From positions 57,707,896 to 57,771,895 of the forward strand of contig NC_087068.1 of assembly GCF_963678635.1 (NCBI RefSeq): a stretch of 64,000 bases of DNA. Reading direction: 5' to 3'. The notes under the pieces were generated by a model that searched no databases, was not told the origin of the DNA, and saw only the letters and a program-made list of their open reading frames with translations. Positions 19,823 to 30,104 of the stretch are shown piece after piece (position 1 is the first letter of the stretch; every line of letters starts with the position of its first letter). Source of the stretch: Symsagittifera roscoffensis (Eukaryota; Xenacoelomorpha; Acoela; Convolutidae). Both the position numbers and the translations under genes were made by a program.

Positions 19823-22800
19823 TTACTTTTGAAATTCCACTTTCTTTAAAATTTTAGATTGGGGGATGAATATTTTATAGTTTTTACGTGGTTGATTTCG
19901 GAGTCTTGTTGTTTTTCTATTTTCTGATTTGTCGATTTGTTCTTGGGGTATTATTTGTTCGGTCATTTTTCTATTTTTTCTTTGTTTTGGGGATTCTTTA
20001 TGGTTTTGTGTATTGTTTTTGGTGGTGGTTGGTTTGGTGTTTTGATTTTCGGTGGGGTTATCATTTTGTTCTGTGTTTTTCAGATGTGGTTCATTTTGAA
20101 TGATTTTTAATCCTGTGAAAGAATATAATTGAGTTAATTCGCGGAGTGCGTATTCTTTTGGGTAATAAGGTAATAGGTTGTTTCGATGTTGAACGATTTC
20201 TTTTTTGTTTGAGTCGGTAATTTTATATGTGACATCAGTGGGTTTTGCAATTATTTGGTATGGTCCTTTTCGAAGGGGTTGTAATTTTTTAGAAATTCCT
20301 TTTTGAGTATTAAAATTAGGTATTAAAACAAATGTTCCAATTTTTAATTCGGAGGCTGGTGTAAAACGTGAATTGATTTGTTCATTAATGTTTTGTCTTT
20401 GTAATAACTTTTTTGTTATTTTTTGATAAATTTCATTGTGTTTTTTATCTCTATTTAGAATCCATTCGGTGTGTGTACCGGAGGCTAGTTTAAGAATTTG
20501 TGGGTGATGAAAATGATCTTCATCGTGTGTATGTAAAGGTAGGTTATAACAAATTGAGTCTTTATTTGGTTGACAATAACCTTGTGCGTTTTTATGAGAA
20601 TTTGCTGTAAACATTATTGGTTTGCGTGGCTTTTGGTTAAAAACCATTTCGTATGGTGACATTCCTAAAGTTGTCGTTATTTGTGAATTATATGCTAAGG
20701 GAAATAATTTTACATCTGCTGACCATTCGGTATATTTTGTATCATTTCCGTTGATGATACATCTAAGATATTCTTGTAATGAACGGTTCATACCTTCGAC
20801 TAAGCCGTTTGTCCAAGGTGCATGAGATGTACGTGGTTTGTGTTTAATGTTATATAAATGACATAGTGTGATAATTTCATTATTTATGAATTCTGTACCG
20901 TTGTCTGTAACTAAAATTTCTGGTAGTCCGAATTTTGCTATCCAGTGTTCATAGAGTGTTGTGTAAGCGTAATAAGCGTTACAATGTGGTACTGGGTTAA
21001 GTGCTACATAATGTGTAAATGCGTCAACAATTACCATAATGTACGAGTTTCCTTCTGATGAGGGTGAAATTGGTCCTTTAGTATCAAATGAGATACGATG
21101 ATTAAAGTACAAACTTTGTCCTTTAAAATCTTGTTTTTGTGCTATTTGTTTTTGATTTGGGTAAGGTTTATTTAGTTGACATACTATACAGTCATTGCAT
21201 AGTACTTTTATCCAAATTGGTGCATTTGGGAAATAAAAGTTTTGTATAAAATTTGAATATGTTTTTTCTGATCCAGAGTGTCCTTTAATATTTTGTGTAT
21301 GTGAAATATTAAAAGCTATAAGAATCATACTTAAAGGGAGACATGGAACTGTAGATTCATTCAGGTTATACTCTAAAAGGTCTGTATTTTCGTTAATTGT
21401 TGTGTTGTTAAATTTGCGAAAGTATCGGAGGAGTGTTTTGTTTCCTAGAATGGTTGAATCTGCTTTGATAGGTTTAGTTTTATATTTGTGCCATGATTTC
21501 AGTTGTCGAATTACTGGGTCAAGGTTTTGATATTGTTTCAGTGTTGAAATTGTAATTGTTTCTGTTGGGGGGAGAAAAATGTTTTCGATTTCTAATTTAG
21601 ATAAGGGTATTGTATCAAGTGGGTCATGGAGGTCAAAAACTTGATTTATTGTGTATTTTGAATCATTTGTTTGTGGTCCTGATAAATTTATTTTATCAGT
21701 TAAATCTTCTTTTTCAATTAGTGGAAAATGGTCCTTCTTAGGCAGGTGTTGTTTTGTTCGTTTTTGTTGGGTGTTATTTTTTATCCATTGAGAATATGGG
21801 ATTGGTTTGAAAGTTGATGTTCCAAGTAAATCAACTTCATAATGATTATTTTGACAATCTAAATAAAGTGGGAAATGTTGTAAATTATTTATTTGTGATT
21901 GTTCAATATCAGTTTTTACTGCATATTTGCATTCCAATCGGGGTGATGTTTCGTTTTCTGCAAGGTAGAATTTTATGTTTTTGGGTATTTCAACTGTTGT
22001 TTTTCGTGTAAGTAATTCAGGTGGTGTATTTCGACTTAAGGTGTCTGGTAATGCAAGATTTTTTCCTGCAGTCCAAACTATATGTAAGTTTGGAAATTTC
22101 ATTAGAATTAGTTGAAATCTGTAAACTCGGTGGTTTGGGTTAGATTTTTGTGTAAAGAGAAAGATGATTGGTTTATGGTCTGTGAATAGAACTGTTGGAT
22201 GTTTTGATCCAAGTATCAGAAATTCATATTCTGTCAGTGTATATATTATGGCTGTACATTCTCTCATTAGAGTGGAGAGTCGTAGCTCAGCTTGAGTGAA
22301 TAATCGAGAATTTGCTGATATGAGGTTCATTTTATTTGTACCATTATGTGATTGTAATAGTGCTGCACCGATGCCAAAGTTCGAAGCATCGCACATTGCA
22401 TAAAATGGTTGATTTGAATCTGGAATTGTGTTTGAAATTTGTTCAGTTAAAAGTTTCTTTATTTCTGCAAATCGTGTTTGATGTTCTGTGTTCCATTCAA
22501 AATTATTTTGTTGTCTAAGGATGTTATAAAATGGTCGTAGATATAATTGCATTTTATAAACATATTTACTTAAAAAGTTTAACATTCCAAGAAATTCTTG
22601 GATTTTCTTTTTATTTGTTGGTGGTTGAAGTTTTTGAATAGCGTCAATGCGTGATTTCAATGGAGTGATTGTTTTTCTTTCTATATTTTGTCCTAAGAAT
22701 TTAACTCTTGTCAAAAAGAAGTGTGATTTATCGGGGGCGGCCTTCAGATTTTCGTTCTGAAGTATTTGGTGATATTTTTCTAAAACATTGAACATCTCGT

Positions 22801-25800
22801 CTTTTGTTTGTGATTGCATAAAAACATCGTCTAAATAGGTGATTGCGTTTTTCTTGAGTATTAGTGGTCTAAAAGTTTTGCTCATAAAAGCTGAAAATGC
22901 TGCTGGTCCTATGGATATTCCATAGAATAAGCGGTTGAATTCATATTGTTGGTTTCCGATAACAAATTGTGTTAAACGTCGTGATTGTTCATCTAGTGGC
23001 ATTTGATTGTATGCACTATTCATATCGGCGGTTGTAAAGTATTTGCCGTTTATTTTTGTTAAAATAACTTGTATTGGTTCAATGGGCCAATTACATTTTG
23101 ATTCATCTATAAGTGAATTGAGGTATCTAGCATCGAGAACGATTTTCAATGATTCTCCTTTAGCTAGAATGATAACAGGGTTGATAAATGTGTTGCCTTT
23201 TGGTTGTTCTTCTTTATTAACTGGTGATATAATGTTGTATTGTTCTAAAATATCGAGTAATCTGTTCACTTTATCATGTAAGTGAATTGGTACTTTACTT
23301 GCTCTCTGTTTTTTGAAAACTGCGTCTGGTTTTAACGGGAGATGTAGTGATGAACTGATTTTTCCAACATCAAATTTTGATGTTGCATAGACTGATGAAT
23401 ATTTAATTAGCTGTTTGGCTAACTTTTCGAATTCGTCTTGTGTTATTTGTGAATGTTGGAAATTAAACATTGTTAAAAATTTTTGTTGGTCCTCTGTGTA
23501 GTTACTTATGTTGAATGTAGGTTTGAAATATGGAGTTTTTGTGAAATAATCCGTATTTCTGTTTTCGTTACTTATTATATTATTTATAGATAATTCTTCA
23601 TTAAGAATTGTAGATTGGCAAATATCTAGTAATTGGAGTATATTATTTACGCGATAGGCTTTTTCGTGTATTGGTGATATTGTAGCGTTGGTTTCGCAAT
23701 ATCCTAAAAGTCCTAAAGGTAATGTTACTTGGTAAGGTGTGTTGTTATAGACATGTAAGGAAATGATATCGGAATTCGAATTTTTCAAATATTTTATGGA
23801 TGAGATTGTGATTTTGAAAAATTTGTGAATAGGTTTGAATTCAAATTCTGACATATAAAATTTTTGTTTGTTTTGTTCTTTATCATATTGGTGAACTTGT
23901 TTGATTGAAAAATTATAGATATTTCCTGATAGTGGTTTTAGGTGTTTTCTTTGTTGGTTAAATATCGGGTAGAATTTTGAAAAGAATGGTGGTTGTTTAT
24001 TTAATCTTTGAAAAAATGTTAAGGATGTTTCTTTTGTTTTTGTATATTTATCTTTGATTAATATTTTACTATTTAGTATGTTAATTGTTGGTATATACTT
24101 CGAAATAAATGGTATTCCAATGATATTATATTTAATGTCAGTGATATGGAATATTTGTTTAAATGGCTTATTTAAAATTTTGCTTTGCTCCATTGTTCTG
24201 GTGGGGAGGAGAAATAATTGGATTTTTCCGTAGTTTATCAATGTTGATCCTTGTGCTGTTGCTAACTTACTGGAGGTTTCAAGAGGTGTTAGCTTTGGGT
24301 GTAAAGTTTTTATTTCATTCCATGTGGGGATGTTTATTATGTTTGATTCTGCTCCTGAATCAATTAAAAAATCTATTTCAAGGTCTGGTGGTTGAAATTC
24401 TTTATTTCTTGGGCTTTCTAAGAGAAATGGTATTGTCCAAATTTTTTCTTTGGGTTGTTCTTTTTGTATATTTTGATAAATGTGGTTTGTATTCAAGCAT
24501 TTTGTTTTGGTATTTTTATTGGTTTGATTTGTAGTGTTAATCTCATTTGTTTCTTGCGTCGTTGGTGTGGAATTTATGGGTGTAGTGTAATAATTTTGAA
24601 GAAATTCTGATTGATTTTCATATATGTGTGATGAAAAGGGTTGTTCATATATGACAGATTCATAGTCATTTTCGACTTTTATCATATTGATAGAAAGAGT
24701 GTTTTCAGTATCACTTTCTGAATCTGATGATGTACAGTTTATTTGATTGAGTTGTAACGTATCAGTTACTGTGTCATCAATACCTGGAGGGTCTGATGTT
24801 GTTTCTGGGTTAGATTGTACTTGATTGATTTGTCTTTGATGTTTAGGTGTACTACTTCTGTGGCGATTATTAGAATTATTATAGTTATTATTATTCCGGT
24901 GTGGTGATTGGGAATAATTTCTATAACGATTATTATAACTTGAGTGTCGATTTTGTGAATTATTTCGCGATCTGTTTTGGTAATTATTGTTTGGTCTGTT
25001 ATAGTTCGATCTATTATATGAGTTATTCCTTGATTGATTGTTCGGGTAATTCTGGTTTCGGTTGTTTGAATAACTTCTATTTCGATTATAGGAGTAGTTT
25101 CTATTCCTATTGTATGATGAATTTCGTGATTGGTTGTTTGGATAGTAGTTATTTCTTGATTGGGAATTAGATCTAGAAACAAATCGTTGTGTATTTGAAT
25201 TTGATCTGGAGTAGTTATTTCGACTATTTGGTCTATTGTAGTGATTTTGTGATGAATTATTCGTGTTTCTTCGTTCTGGTGATCTTCCTCTATAACTTGA
25301 GTTATATGGTGATTGATTTCTTGTATAATTTGTATTGTTCGGGAGTGGTTTTCCTGAACTGTTTTTGCTGTAAACTGTTTTGTTCGGTAGATTTTGATCT
25401 TTTTTCATGTATTGATAGAATGATTTATTTGGTTCTTTATATTTTTGAGGTTTATTTTGATTGTCTTGCTGTTTTTGTCTACATTCGGAAATACTATGTC
25501 CGTATCGTCGGCAATAATTACACCATTTTTTGAAAGATGGTTTGCCTTTAAAGTTTGGGTTCTTTTCATAAATATTGAGTATTTCAGTGATTTTTTCAAC
25601 GAGGTCTGTCTCTGATTCCTGTATATTATTAATATTAGTGGGAGTCGTTTCAATTCTGTTAATGTATTGTAATTTCAGATTTTCCGTTTCTTCTAGTTTC
25701 ATCGTGATTTCTGCTTGTTCTAATTTGTCTACTAGTTTTCGAAAATCTAAATCGGGTTCTCGAATTGAAGAAGGATGGGATGCTCTCTTTTTTATTGCTA

Positions 25801-28003
25801 TTTTCCTTAATTGTGGTGTTAAGGTCATCATTAAGATTTCTGTCATCTTTGTGTTTTTATAGTCATGTGTATTTAATGAATATGCTTTTCGAACTAGTGT
25901 TTCGATTCGTACTGCTATTTGCTTGATGGTTTCGTTTGGTAATCTGCGAATTTCATTACATAAAACTCTTTGTTGTTGTTTGTTTCTTTCGGAGTCAAAC
26001 ATTTTTGAAAATTCCTGTGTAAACCTTTTCCAGTTTGATTTTATTTCTAGAGGTAGTACTGAAAACCATTTTTGGGCTGCGCCATCTAAGGTTGTTTGTA
26101 TTAACGCTGTGCGTCGATGTATCCAATTTTGATGTAGTGGCGTATTAATTGGTTCAGGTCCTATATTTAAAATCAGGTTTGCTGTTACTGCATTTAAATA
26201 ATCTTCTACAGAGTATTCAGGGTCTGTTCCTGTGAAAACCATTAAAGGTTTGTTTGATGTTATTGATGATCCACCCATAAGGTATGGATTCATTGTCATT
26301 TGTAATGATTCTGCTGCATTTGGCATTTGAGAAAAATTCGAAAGTTGGTTTCTTGTTATTTCATGTTGTTGGAGATAATATGGAAGTGGTATTTCATTTT
26401 GCATTTGTGATGGTTGATACGAGTGTGCAGTCATTGGATTTTGTTGTTGAATTGGTTGTTGATGTTGTGCATCTATTGGTTGTGGAGAAAAATTTCTATG
26501 ATTTGTACGTGTTCTCTGTATTCCTTGTCTACGATATTCTTGAGTATTTGGTGCAAATATATCTGGTTGTAAGAAATCATCATCTGAGGATAAATAATCC
26601 ATTTGATAAGATGTCTGTTTTTTATTTTTATTTTGTTGAAAAAATGGGTAATTTTCACTGTGATCCTGTGGAGGATTTGTTTGGAAATTTATTGAATTAG
26701 GTTGGGTCATTGGGTTATCCCAATTTCGAGATCTTGTATATTGGTTAAAATTTCTTTGTGGTTGATTATATGTTTTTGATGGATGTGTATAATTATAATT
26801 ATGGTCTGTAAAGTTGTTTCTAGTGAATGTTTTGCGTGTTTTTGATGGTATTGTCATGGGTCTGTATGTTTGGTAATCCATATGTGAATATTTAGGAGCA
26901 ACCGAAGGTTTAACGGTTGATTGTAAGGTTACCTGTGTTTGTGAAGGATTTGTATTTCTTGGTGTTGTTAAATTTGGACGTATTGGTGAAATACTTTGTT
27001 GTGTAGTTGTTGTGTGTACAATTTCTTCATTTATGAAGTGTGATGGTGTCTGGATATCTTGTTGAGTAAGATTCCTAGTTCCATTGAGGTTTTCATTGTG
27101 TATAACTGTAGAGTTTAAACTATTATTTTGTGTATCGGGTAAAAATGTATTATAGTTTAATGGTGTCGCATCAATGGTTAATGGTATTACTTTTACATAA
27201 TCTCTTATGTAAGATATCGTACTTATTGCTTGACTTGAGATTGTTTGTGGGAAGCTTATAAATGCGGGATGAGACCATTCGGGGTCCCAAACATAATCTG
27301 ATTGTTCTGTGATAGCGGTATCATCGTTCGAGTTTTGGGGTCTAAAATTTTTTCTTGCTTGTGCAATTAAATCAATATTGTGTGTGAAATAATCTATTAT
27401 GAACCATGCCAAAATTTTTTGTAGATCGTGTTTTGTATGTTGTGAAACGTCGTCTTTCGTGAAATTTTCTTTAATGATGTTTAAATAACTAGAGAGTAGT
27501 GTGATTTCATGTCGTACTCTTAAATGTTTAGATGTTTCTGTCGGTGAGACATTTGTTATTGGGATTTCGTTTTCTAATATCGAAATATAACTATATATTA
27601 TTGCGAAAACTTCATTGGTGAATATGGAGTTTGCTCTTTGTGAGTTATGATATTGGATGCTTTTTATATATTCTGAAAAAACTTTTGAAAATTCTAAATC
27701 AAGATCGTCTGTTTGAATTGTATATTTTCTATTATTATGGTTTGGTGAGGTGAATTCTATGGAGTAGATTCCATACTGTTGTGTTATGTTGCATATATCT
27801 TTTAAGTAGTGGTCTATGATTTGTCTTTTGATTTTTACATCTGGGAACTCTGTTTTACATGGACTGATTCCGGGTTCAAATAAATTTAATAGTAAATTTT
27901 TGCAAAATATATGCTGTCCTCTATCAGTGGTTGCATCTACTATAAAAGGAAAGATTTCATCATCATCTGGACTTTCTTCACCTGGGGTGTGCGTTGAGCT
28001 CAT
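19823..28003 (-). CDS. Gag-Pol polyprotein of the Ty3/gypsy element (2,726 aa)
   Basis: One uninterrupted frame. The N-terminal 580 residues are unassigned and Gln/Asn/Pro-rich. A Ty3-type capsid domain lies at about 585-800, followed by one CCHC zinc knuckle (CNYCRRYGHSISEC, about 827). Then comes an Arg/Ser/Asn/Tyr-rich low-complexity stretch (about 890-1060). Protease has LIDSGAES (about 1213). RT has YLDD (about 1722). RNase H starts at CDASNFGIG (about 1867). Integrase has an HHCC finger (GHSG...CNDCIVC, about 2235-2270) and a DDE core (FDTKG about 2304, TDNGTEF about 2364, EGMNRS about 2401), then a basic C-terminal domain. Catalytic residues look intact. There is no gag/pol frameshift, so processing must be proteolytic. 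Its ATG lies inside the last 26 nt of the upstream 155-aa ORF, in another frame. Confidence 0.95.
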   Translation of the reverse strand: MSSTHTPGEESPDDDEIFPFIVDATTDRGQHIFCKNLLLNLFEPGISPCKTEFPDVKIKRQIIDHYLKDICNITQQYGIYSIEFTSPNHNNRKYTIQTDDLDLEFSKVFSEYIKSIQYHNSQRANSIFTNEVFAIIYSYISILENEIPITNVSPTETSKHLRVRHEITLLSSYLNIIKENFTKDDVSQHTKHDLQKILAWFIIDYFTHNIDLIAQARKNFRPQNSNDDTAITEQSDYVWDPEWSHPAFISFPQTISSQAISTISYIRDYVKVIPLTIDATPLNYNTFLPDTQNNSLNSTVIHNENLNGTRNLTQQDIQTPSHFINEEIVHTTTTQQSISPIRPNLTTPRNTNPSQTQVTLQSTVKPSVAPKYSHMDYQTYRPMTIPSKTRKTFTRNNFTDHNYNYTHPSKTYNQPQRNFNQYTRSRNWDNPMTQPNSINFQTNPPQDHSENYPFFQQNKNKKQTSYQMDYLSSDDDFLQPDIFAPNTQEYRRQGIQRTRTNHRNFSPQPIDAQHQQPIQQQNPMTAHSYQPSQMQNEIPLPYYLQQHEITRNQLSNFSQMPNAAESLQMTMNPYLMGGSSITSNKPLMVFTGTDPEYSVEDYLNAVTANLILNIGPEPINTPLHQNWIHRRTALIQTTLDGAAQKWFSVLPLEIKSNWKRFTQEFSKMFDSERNKQQQRVLCNEIRRLPNETIKQIAVRIETLVRKAYSLNTHDYKNTKMTEILMMTLTPQLRKIAIKKRASHPSSIREPDLDFRKLVDKLEQAEITMKLEETENLKLQYINRIETTPTNINNIQESETDLVEKITEILNIYEKNPNFKGKPSFKKWCNYCRRYGHSISECRQKQQDNQNKPQKYKEPNKSFYQYMKKDQNLPNKTVYSKNSSGKPLPNNTNYTRNQSPYNSSYRGRSPERRNTNNSSQNHYNRPNSRNNYSRSNSNTQRFVSRSNSQSRNNYYPNNQSRNSSYNRNRNYSYNRNRSYSNNRNQNYPNNQSRNNSYNRSNYNRPNNNYQNRSRNNSQNRHSSYNNRYRNYSQSPHRNNNNYNNSNNRHRSSTPKHQRQINQVQSNPETTSDPPGIDDTVTDTLQLNQINCTSSDSESDTENTLSINMIKVENDYESVIYEQPFSSHIYENQSEFLQNYYTTPINSTPTTQETNEINTTNQTNKNTKTKCLNTNHIYQNIQKEQPKEKIWTIPFLLESPRNKEFQPPDLEIDFLIDSGAESNIINIPTWNEIKTLHPKLTPLETSSKLATAQGSTLINYGKIQLFLLPTRTMEQSKILNKPFKQIFHITDIKYNIIGIPFISKYIPTINILNSKILIKDKYTKTKETSLTFFQRLNKQPPFFSKFYPIFNQQRKHLKPLSGNIYNFSIKQVHQYDKEQNKQKFYMSEFEFKPIHKFFKITISSIKYLKNSNSDIISLHVYNNTPYQVTLPLGLLGYCETNATISPIHEKAYRVNNILQLLDICQSTILNEELSINNIISNENRNTDYFTKTPYFKPTFNISNYTEDQQKFLTMFNFQHSQITQDEFEKLAKQLIKYSSVYATSKFDVGKISSSLHLPLKPDAVFKKQRASKVPIHLHDKVNRLLDILEQYNIISPVNKEEQPKGNTFINPVIILAKGESLKIVLDARYLNSLIDESKCNWPIEPIQVILTKINGKYFTTADMNSAYNQMPLDEQSRRLTQFVIGNQQYEFNRLFYGISIGPAAFSAFMSKTFRPLILKKNAITYLDDVFMQSQTKDEMFNVLEKYHQILQNENLKAAPDKSHFFLTRVKFLGQNIERKTITPLKSRIDAIQKLQPPTNKKKIQEFLGMLNFLSKYVYKMQLYLRPFYNILRQQNNFEWNTEHQTRFAEIKKLLTEQISNTIPDSNQPFYAMCDASNFGIGAALLQSHNGTNKMNLISANSRLFTQAELRLSTLMRECTAIIYTLTEYEFLILGSKHPTVLFTDHKPIIFLFTQKSNPNHRVYRFQLILMKFPNLHIVWTAGKNLALPDTLSRNTPPELLTRKTTVEIPKNIKFYLAENETSPRLECKYAVKTDIEQSQINNLQHFPLYLDCQNNHYEVDLLGTSTFKPIPYSQWIKNNTQQKRTKQHLPKKDHFPLIEKEDLTDKINLSGPQTNDSKYTINQVFDLHDPLDTIPLSKLEIENIFLPPTETITISTLKQYQNLDPVIRQLKSWHKYKTKPIKADSTILGNKTLLRYFRKFNNTTINENTDLLEYNLNESTVPCLPLSMILIAFNISHTQNIKGHSGSEKTYSNFIQNFYFPNAPIWIKVLCNDCIVCQLNKPYPNQKQIAQKQDFKGQSLYFNHRISFDTKGPISPSSEGNSYIMVIVDAFTHYVALNPVPHCNAYYAYTTLYEHWIAKFGLPEILVTDNGTEFINNEIITLCHLYNIKHKPRTSHAPWTNGLVEGMNRSLQEYLRCIINGNDTKYTEWSADVKLFPLAYNSQITTTLGMSPYEMVFNQKPRKPIMFTANSHKNAQGYCQPNKDSICYNLPLHTHDEDHFHHPQILKLASGTHTEWILNRDKKHNEIYQKITKKLLQRQNINEQINSRFTPASELKIGTFVLIPNFNTQKGISKKLQPLRKGPYQIIAKPTDVTYKITDSNKKEIVQHRNNLLPYYPKEYALRELTQLYSFTGLKIIQNEPHLKNTEQNDNPTENQNTKPTTTKNNTQNHKESPKQRKNRKMTEQIIPQEQIDKSENRKTTRLRNQPRKNYKIFIPQSKILKKVEFQK

Positions 28004-28445
28004 TTTTTCGTTCGATGACTGTTAATATGTAATTATTAATGTGTCGAATTGGTTGATTCCAATTGTATAAATGTACTGGTTTGTGTTTATACTGCTTTTT
28101 TATTCTTCTTTTTCCTCTTTTTGATGAATTTGAAGTTGTTTCTGAGTCAGAAAAATATAATTGATCGTGAAGTGGGTAATTTTTATCTATTGATTCTTTT
28201 AGTTTGTAAAGTTCGTCTAAACTGTTGGTTTCTGATTCTGAAAATGCGTTTCGATTTTTTGAAAATCTTTTTCGTGTTATTTGTCTTTGTTTCGTTATTA
28301 TTTTTCTTTTTAGTGTTTGTCGTTTTGTTCGAATGTATCCAACTGTTTGTGTATGAGGTGTGATTACAAGGTCGTATTTTTTGTTATCTATTTCACAATT
28401 GTGTAAAACGATTGTTTGTTTATTTCCTAGGTTTTTAAATGACAT
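27978..28445 (-). CDS. Basic 155-aa ORF upstream of gag-pol
   Basis: ATG at 28443-28445. The product is strongly basic (for example KRQTLKRKIITKQRQITRKR near residues 41-60, and KRGKRRIKKQYKHK near 109-122), with a Ser/acidic patch (SESETNSLDE) between. This suggests an RNA-binding or nuclear-targeted protein, or a separated Gag N-terminus. It overlaps the gag-pol ATG by 26 nt in a different frame, so the downstream frame would need leaky scanning, reinitiation or frameshifting. No family is recognised. Confidence 0.6.
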   Translation of the reverse strand: MSFKNLGNKQTIVLHNCEIDNKKYDLVITPHTQTVGYIRTKRQTLKRKIITKQRQITRKRFSKNRNAFSESETNSLDELYKLKESIDKNYPLHDQLYFSDSETTSNSSKRGKRRIKKQYKHKPVHLYNWNQPIRHINNYILTVIERKNELNAHPR

Positions 28446-29692
28446 AAGGTTTAGGATGACGGATGCAAAAGGTTGTTAAATGATTTCTATTTTCCTAAAC
28501 TGTTAGTTCTTACGATTTTTTGGTTAGCTTAACCTGGGTCTATTTGTTCAGGGTTGGAGAGAAAAGTATATCGATTCCGAAGAATGATTTTTTACTTTCT
28601 CGTGGCTAGTATAAGTTAAGGTGTTAACTTACTTAATCTTACTTAGGGGTAGTGATTGTGTTCAAGGGTTGGAGAATACTAAATCGATCCACAAGGTTCA
28701 GGTATAATTAGAACGCGAGTAGTTCGTTAGATACTATTTTAAACTTACTAAGTCTAAGATTTATCCTGGGTCTGGTAAGAGGGGGGGTCAAGTGAAGGAT
28801 GAATAACCGAAGTTCTTCACTGTTTATCCTAATTTGAATGATTAGTTTTGTTTAAAAATTTCTATTAGTCTTGGGTCTTTAGAAAGGGTTGGGTGGTGAA
28901 TCGACGTTTGAGGTCGTTAGACACTAATTAAGTGGGTGGGGGAGAACAAAGTTGTTCTGTTTGATCCAAGGATAAGCCTTGATGATCAAATTTGAAATTT
29001 AATTAAGTAGAAAATGATTTAAGATCCAAGGATAAGCCTTGATGATCTGGTTTTAAAATTAAGTGAATTTAAGTTTTAATAAATTTTTAAATGTGTGTAA
29101 AGGAAAGATTTAGTGTTTTGATGATGTTAGTGGGTTTATGATTGCTGTTATGTTTTAGATGATGGAGCTGGAACAACAGGATGATTTATGATTACTAACC
29201 ATTTATTGTCATGCTACTAATTTTTATTTTTTATTTTTCAATAAATATTTTTCAAACATGTTTTTTATTGCAGAGTTTTAGGAAAACGATCTTAGATCTT
29301 TTTATCAATCGTTATTGTATATTAATAATTTTGTTTAGCGCCTGAAATGATTTTGAAGATTAACTTCAAGGTTTTATGTTTGCAAATGAAAATTTAAATT
29401 CATTGCCAGTAGTATTCTAAATATAAAAGTTTGTTCTGGTTTTTGCCTAACTATCATATAGCTATATGGCAAGTTTCTACTTTGTCGTATGTCGTCTCTG
29501 GTTCGAGGTCTTCTTCCAATTCCGGGTAGTTCTGTTATGGTTCGGAATATTGGCTCTGATCTATTGAGTCGTAGAGACATTTCGATTAAATTATTGTCGT
29601 ATAACATTTTGTAAATGTTTTTGTCTAATTTCTAATCTATTTTGGTTAATTCTAAGCTATTAAGGTCTTGTTCGAGACTTATGGTCGCACCA
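28446..29692 (-). other. 5' leader of the Ty3/gypsy element, with repeated stem-loops
   Basis: 1.2 kb of noncoding leader. A 25-nt unit occurs twice, 60 bp apart (28963-28987, 29023-29047), each containing the perfect stem-loop CAAGG-ATAAG-CCTTG. A second imperfect repeat (GTTCAGGGTTGGAGA... TCGAT) lies near 28547-28580 and 28660-28692. Repeated leader hairpins are typical of packaging or dimerisation signals, but that role is inference. Confidence 0.55.
29675..29692 (-). promoter_or_regulatory. Candidate primer binding site of the Ty3/gypsy element
   Basis: Two bases inside the 5' LTR the minus strand reads TGGTGCGACCATAAGTCT, starting with the TGG expected to pair with a tRNA CCA end. The following bases (CGAAC) resemble the complement of a T-loop. 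The matching tRNA was not identified. Confidence 0.5.
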
Positions 29693-29694
29693 GA

Positions 29695-30104
29695 TGAGTT
29701 AGGACCGAGTTGGTTAACTCATAGAGTAATTTCGGATAGGGTACACCGTCTGCTCGTCACGCTATCTTATTTTCGGCCGGATAGATTCGTGCAACTTCTT
29801 AGTCTAATACCGATCCTAATCTTACTCTTATACTATCTAGTCTCAGGTTGTTTAACTAGTCTCTGCTAGGCTCAATAGATCTAGGGTATACTGGTTTATT
29901 GCGGCTGCTGAAGTGCTCGGGAGAGTCCAACTAATTTCTAAGTTAAATTCAAATCTCTCTGGTGCTGAAATTACAAGTAACTTCAGCACTTACAAATAAG
30001 TGGGTTGTTAGTTAGATGGATCATGATTGGTTAATATTAAATACTTTACATTGGTAAAATATCTAAATTATCCAATCATAAAATGTAGTCTAGATCAGGT
30101 TCCA
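29695..30104 (-). repeat. 5' LTR of the Ty3/gypsy element
   Basis: A 410-bp copy with no difference seen from 11244-11653. The downstream flank TAAT (30105-30108) repeats the TAAT at 11240-11243. In transcript sense it carries the CCAAT motifs, the hairpin (29962-29989) and an AATAAA (29895-29900). Confidence 0.93.
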
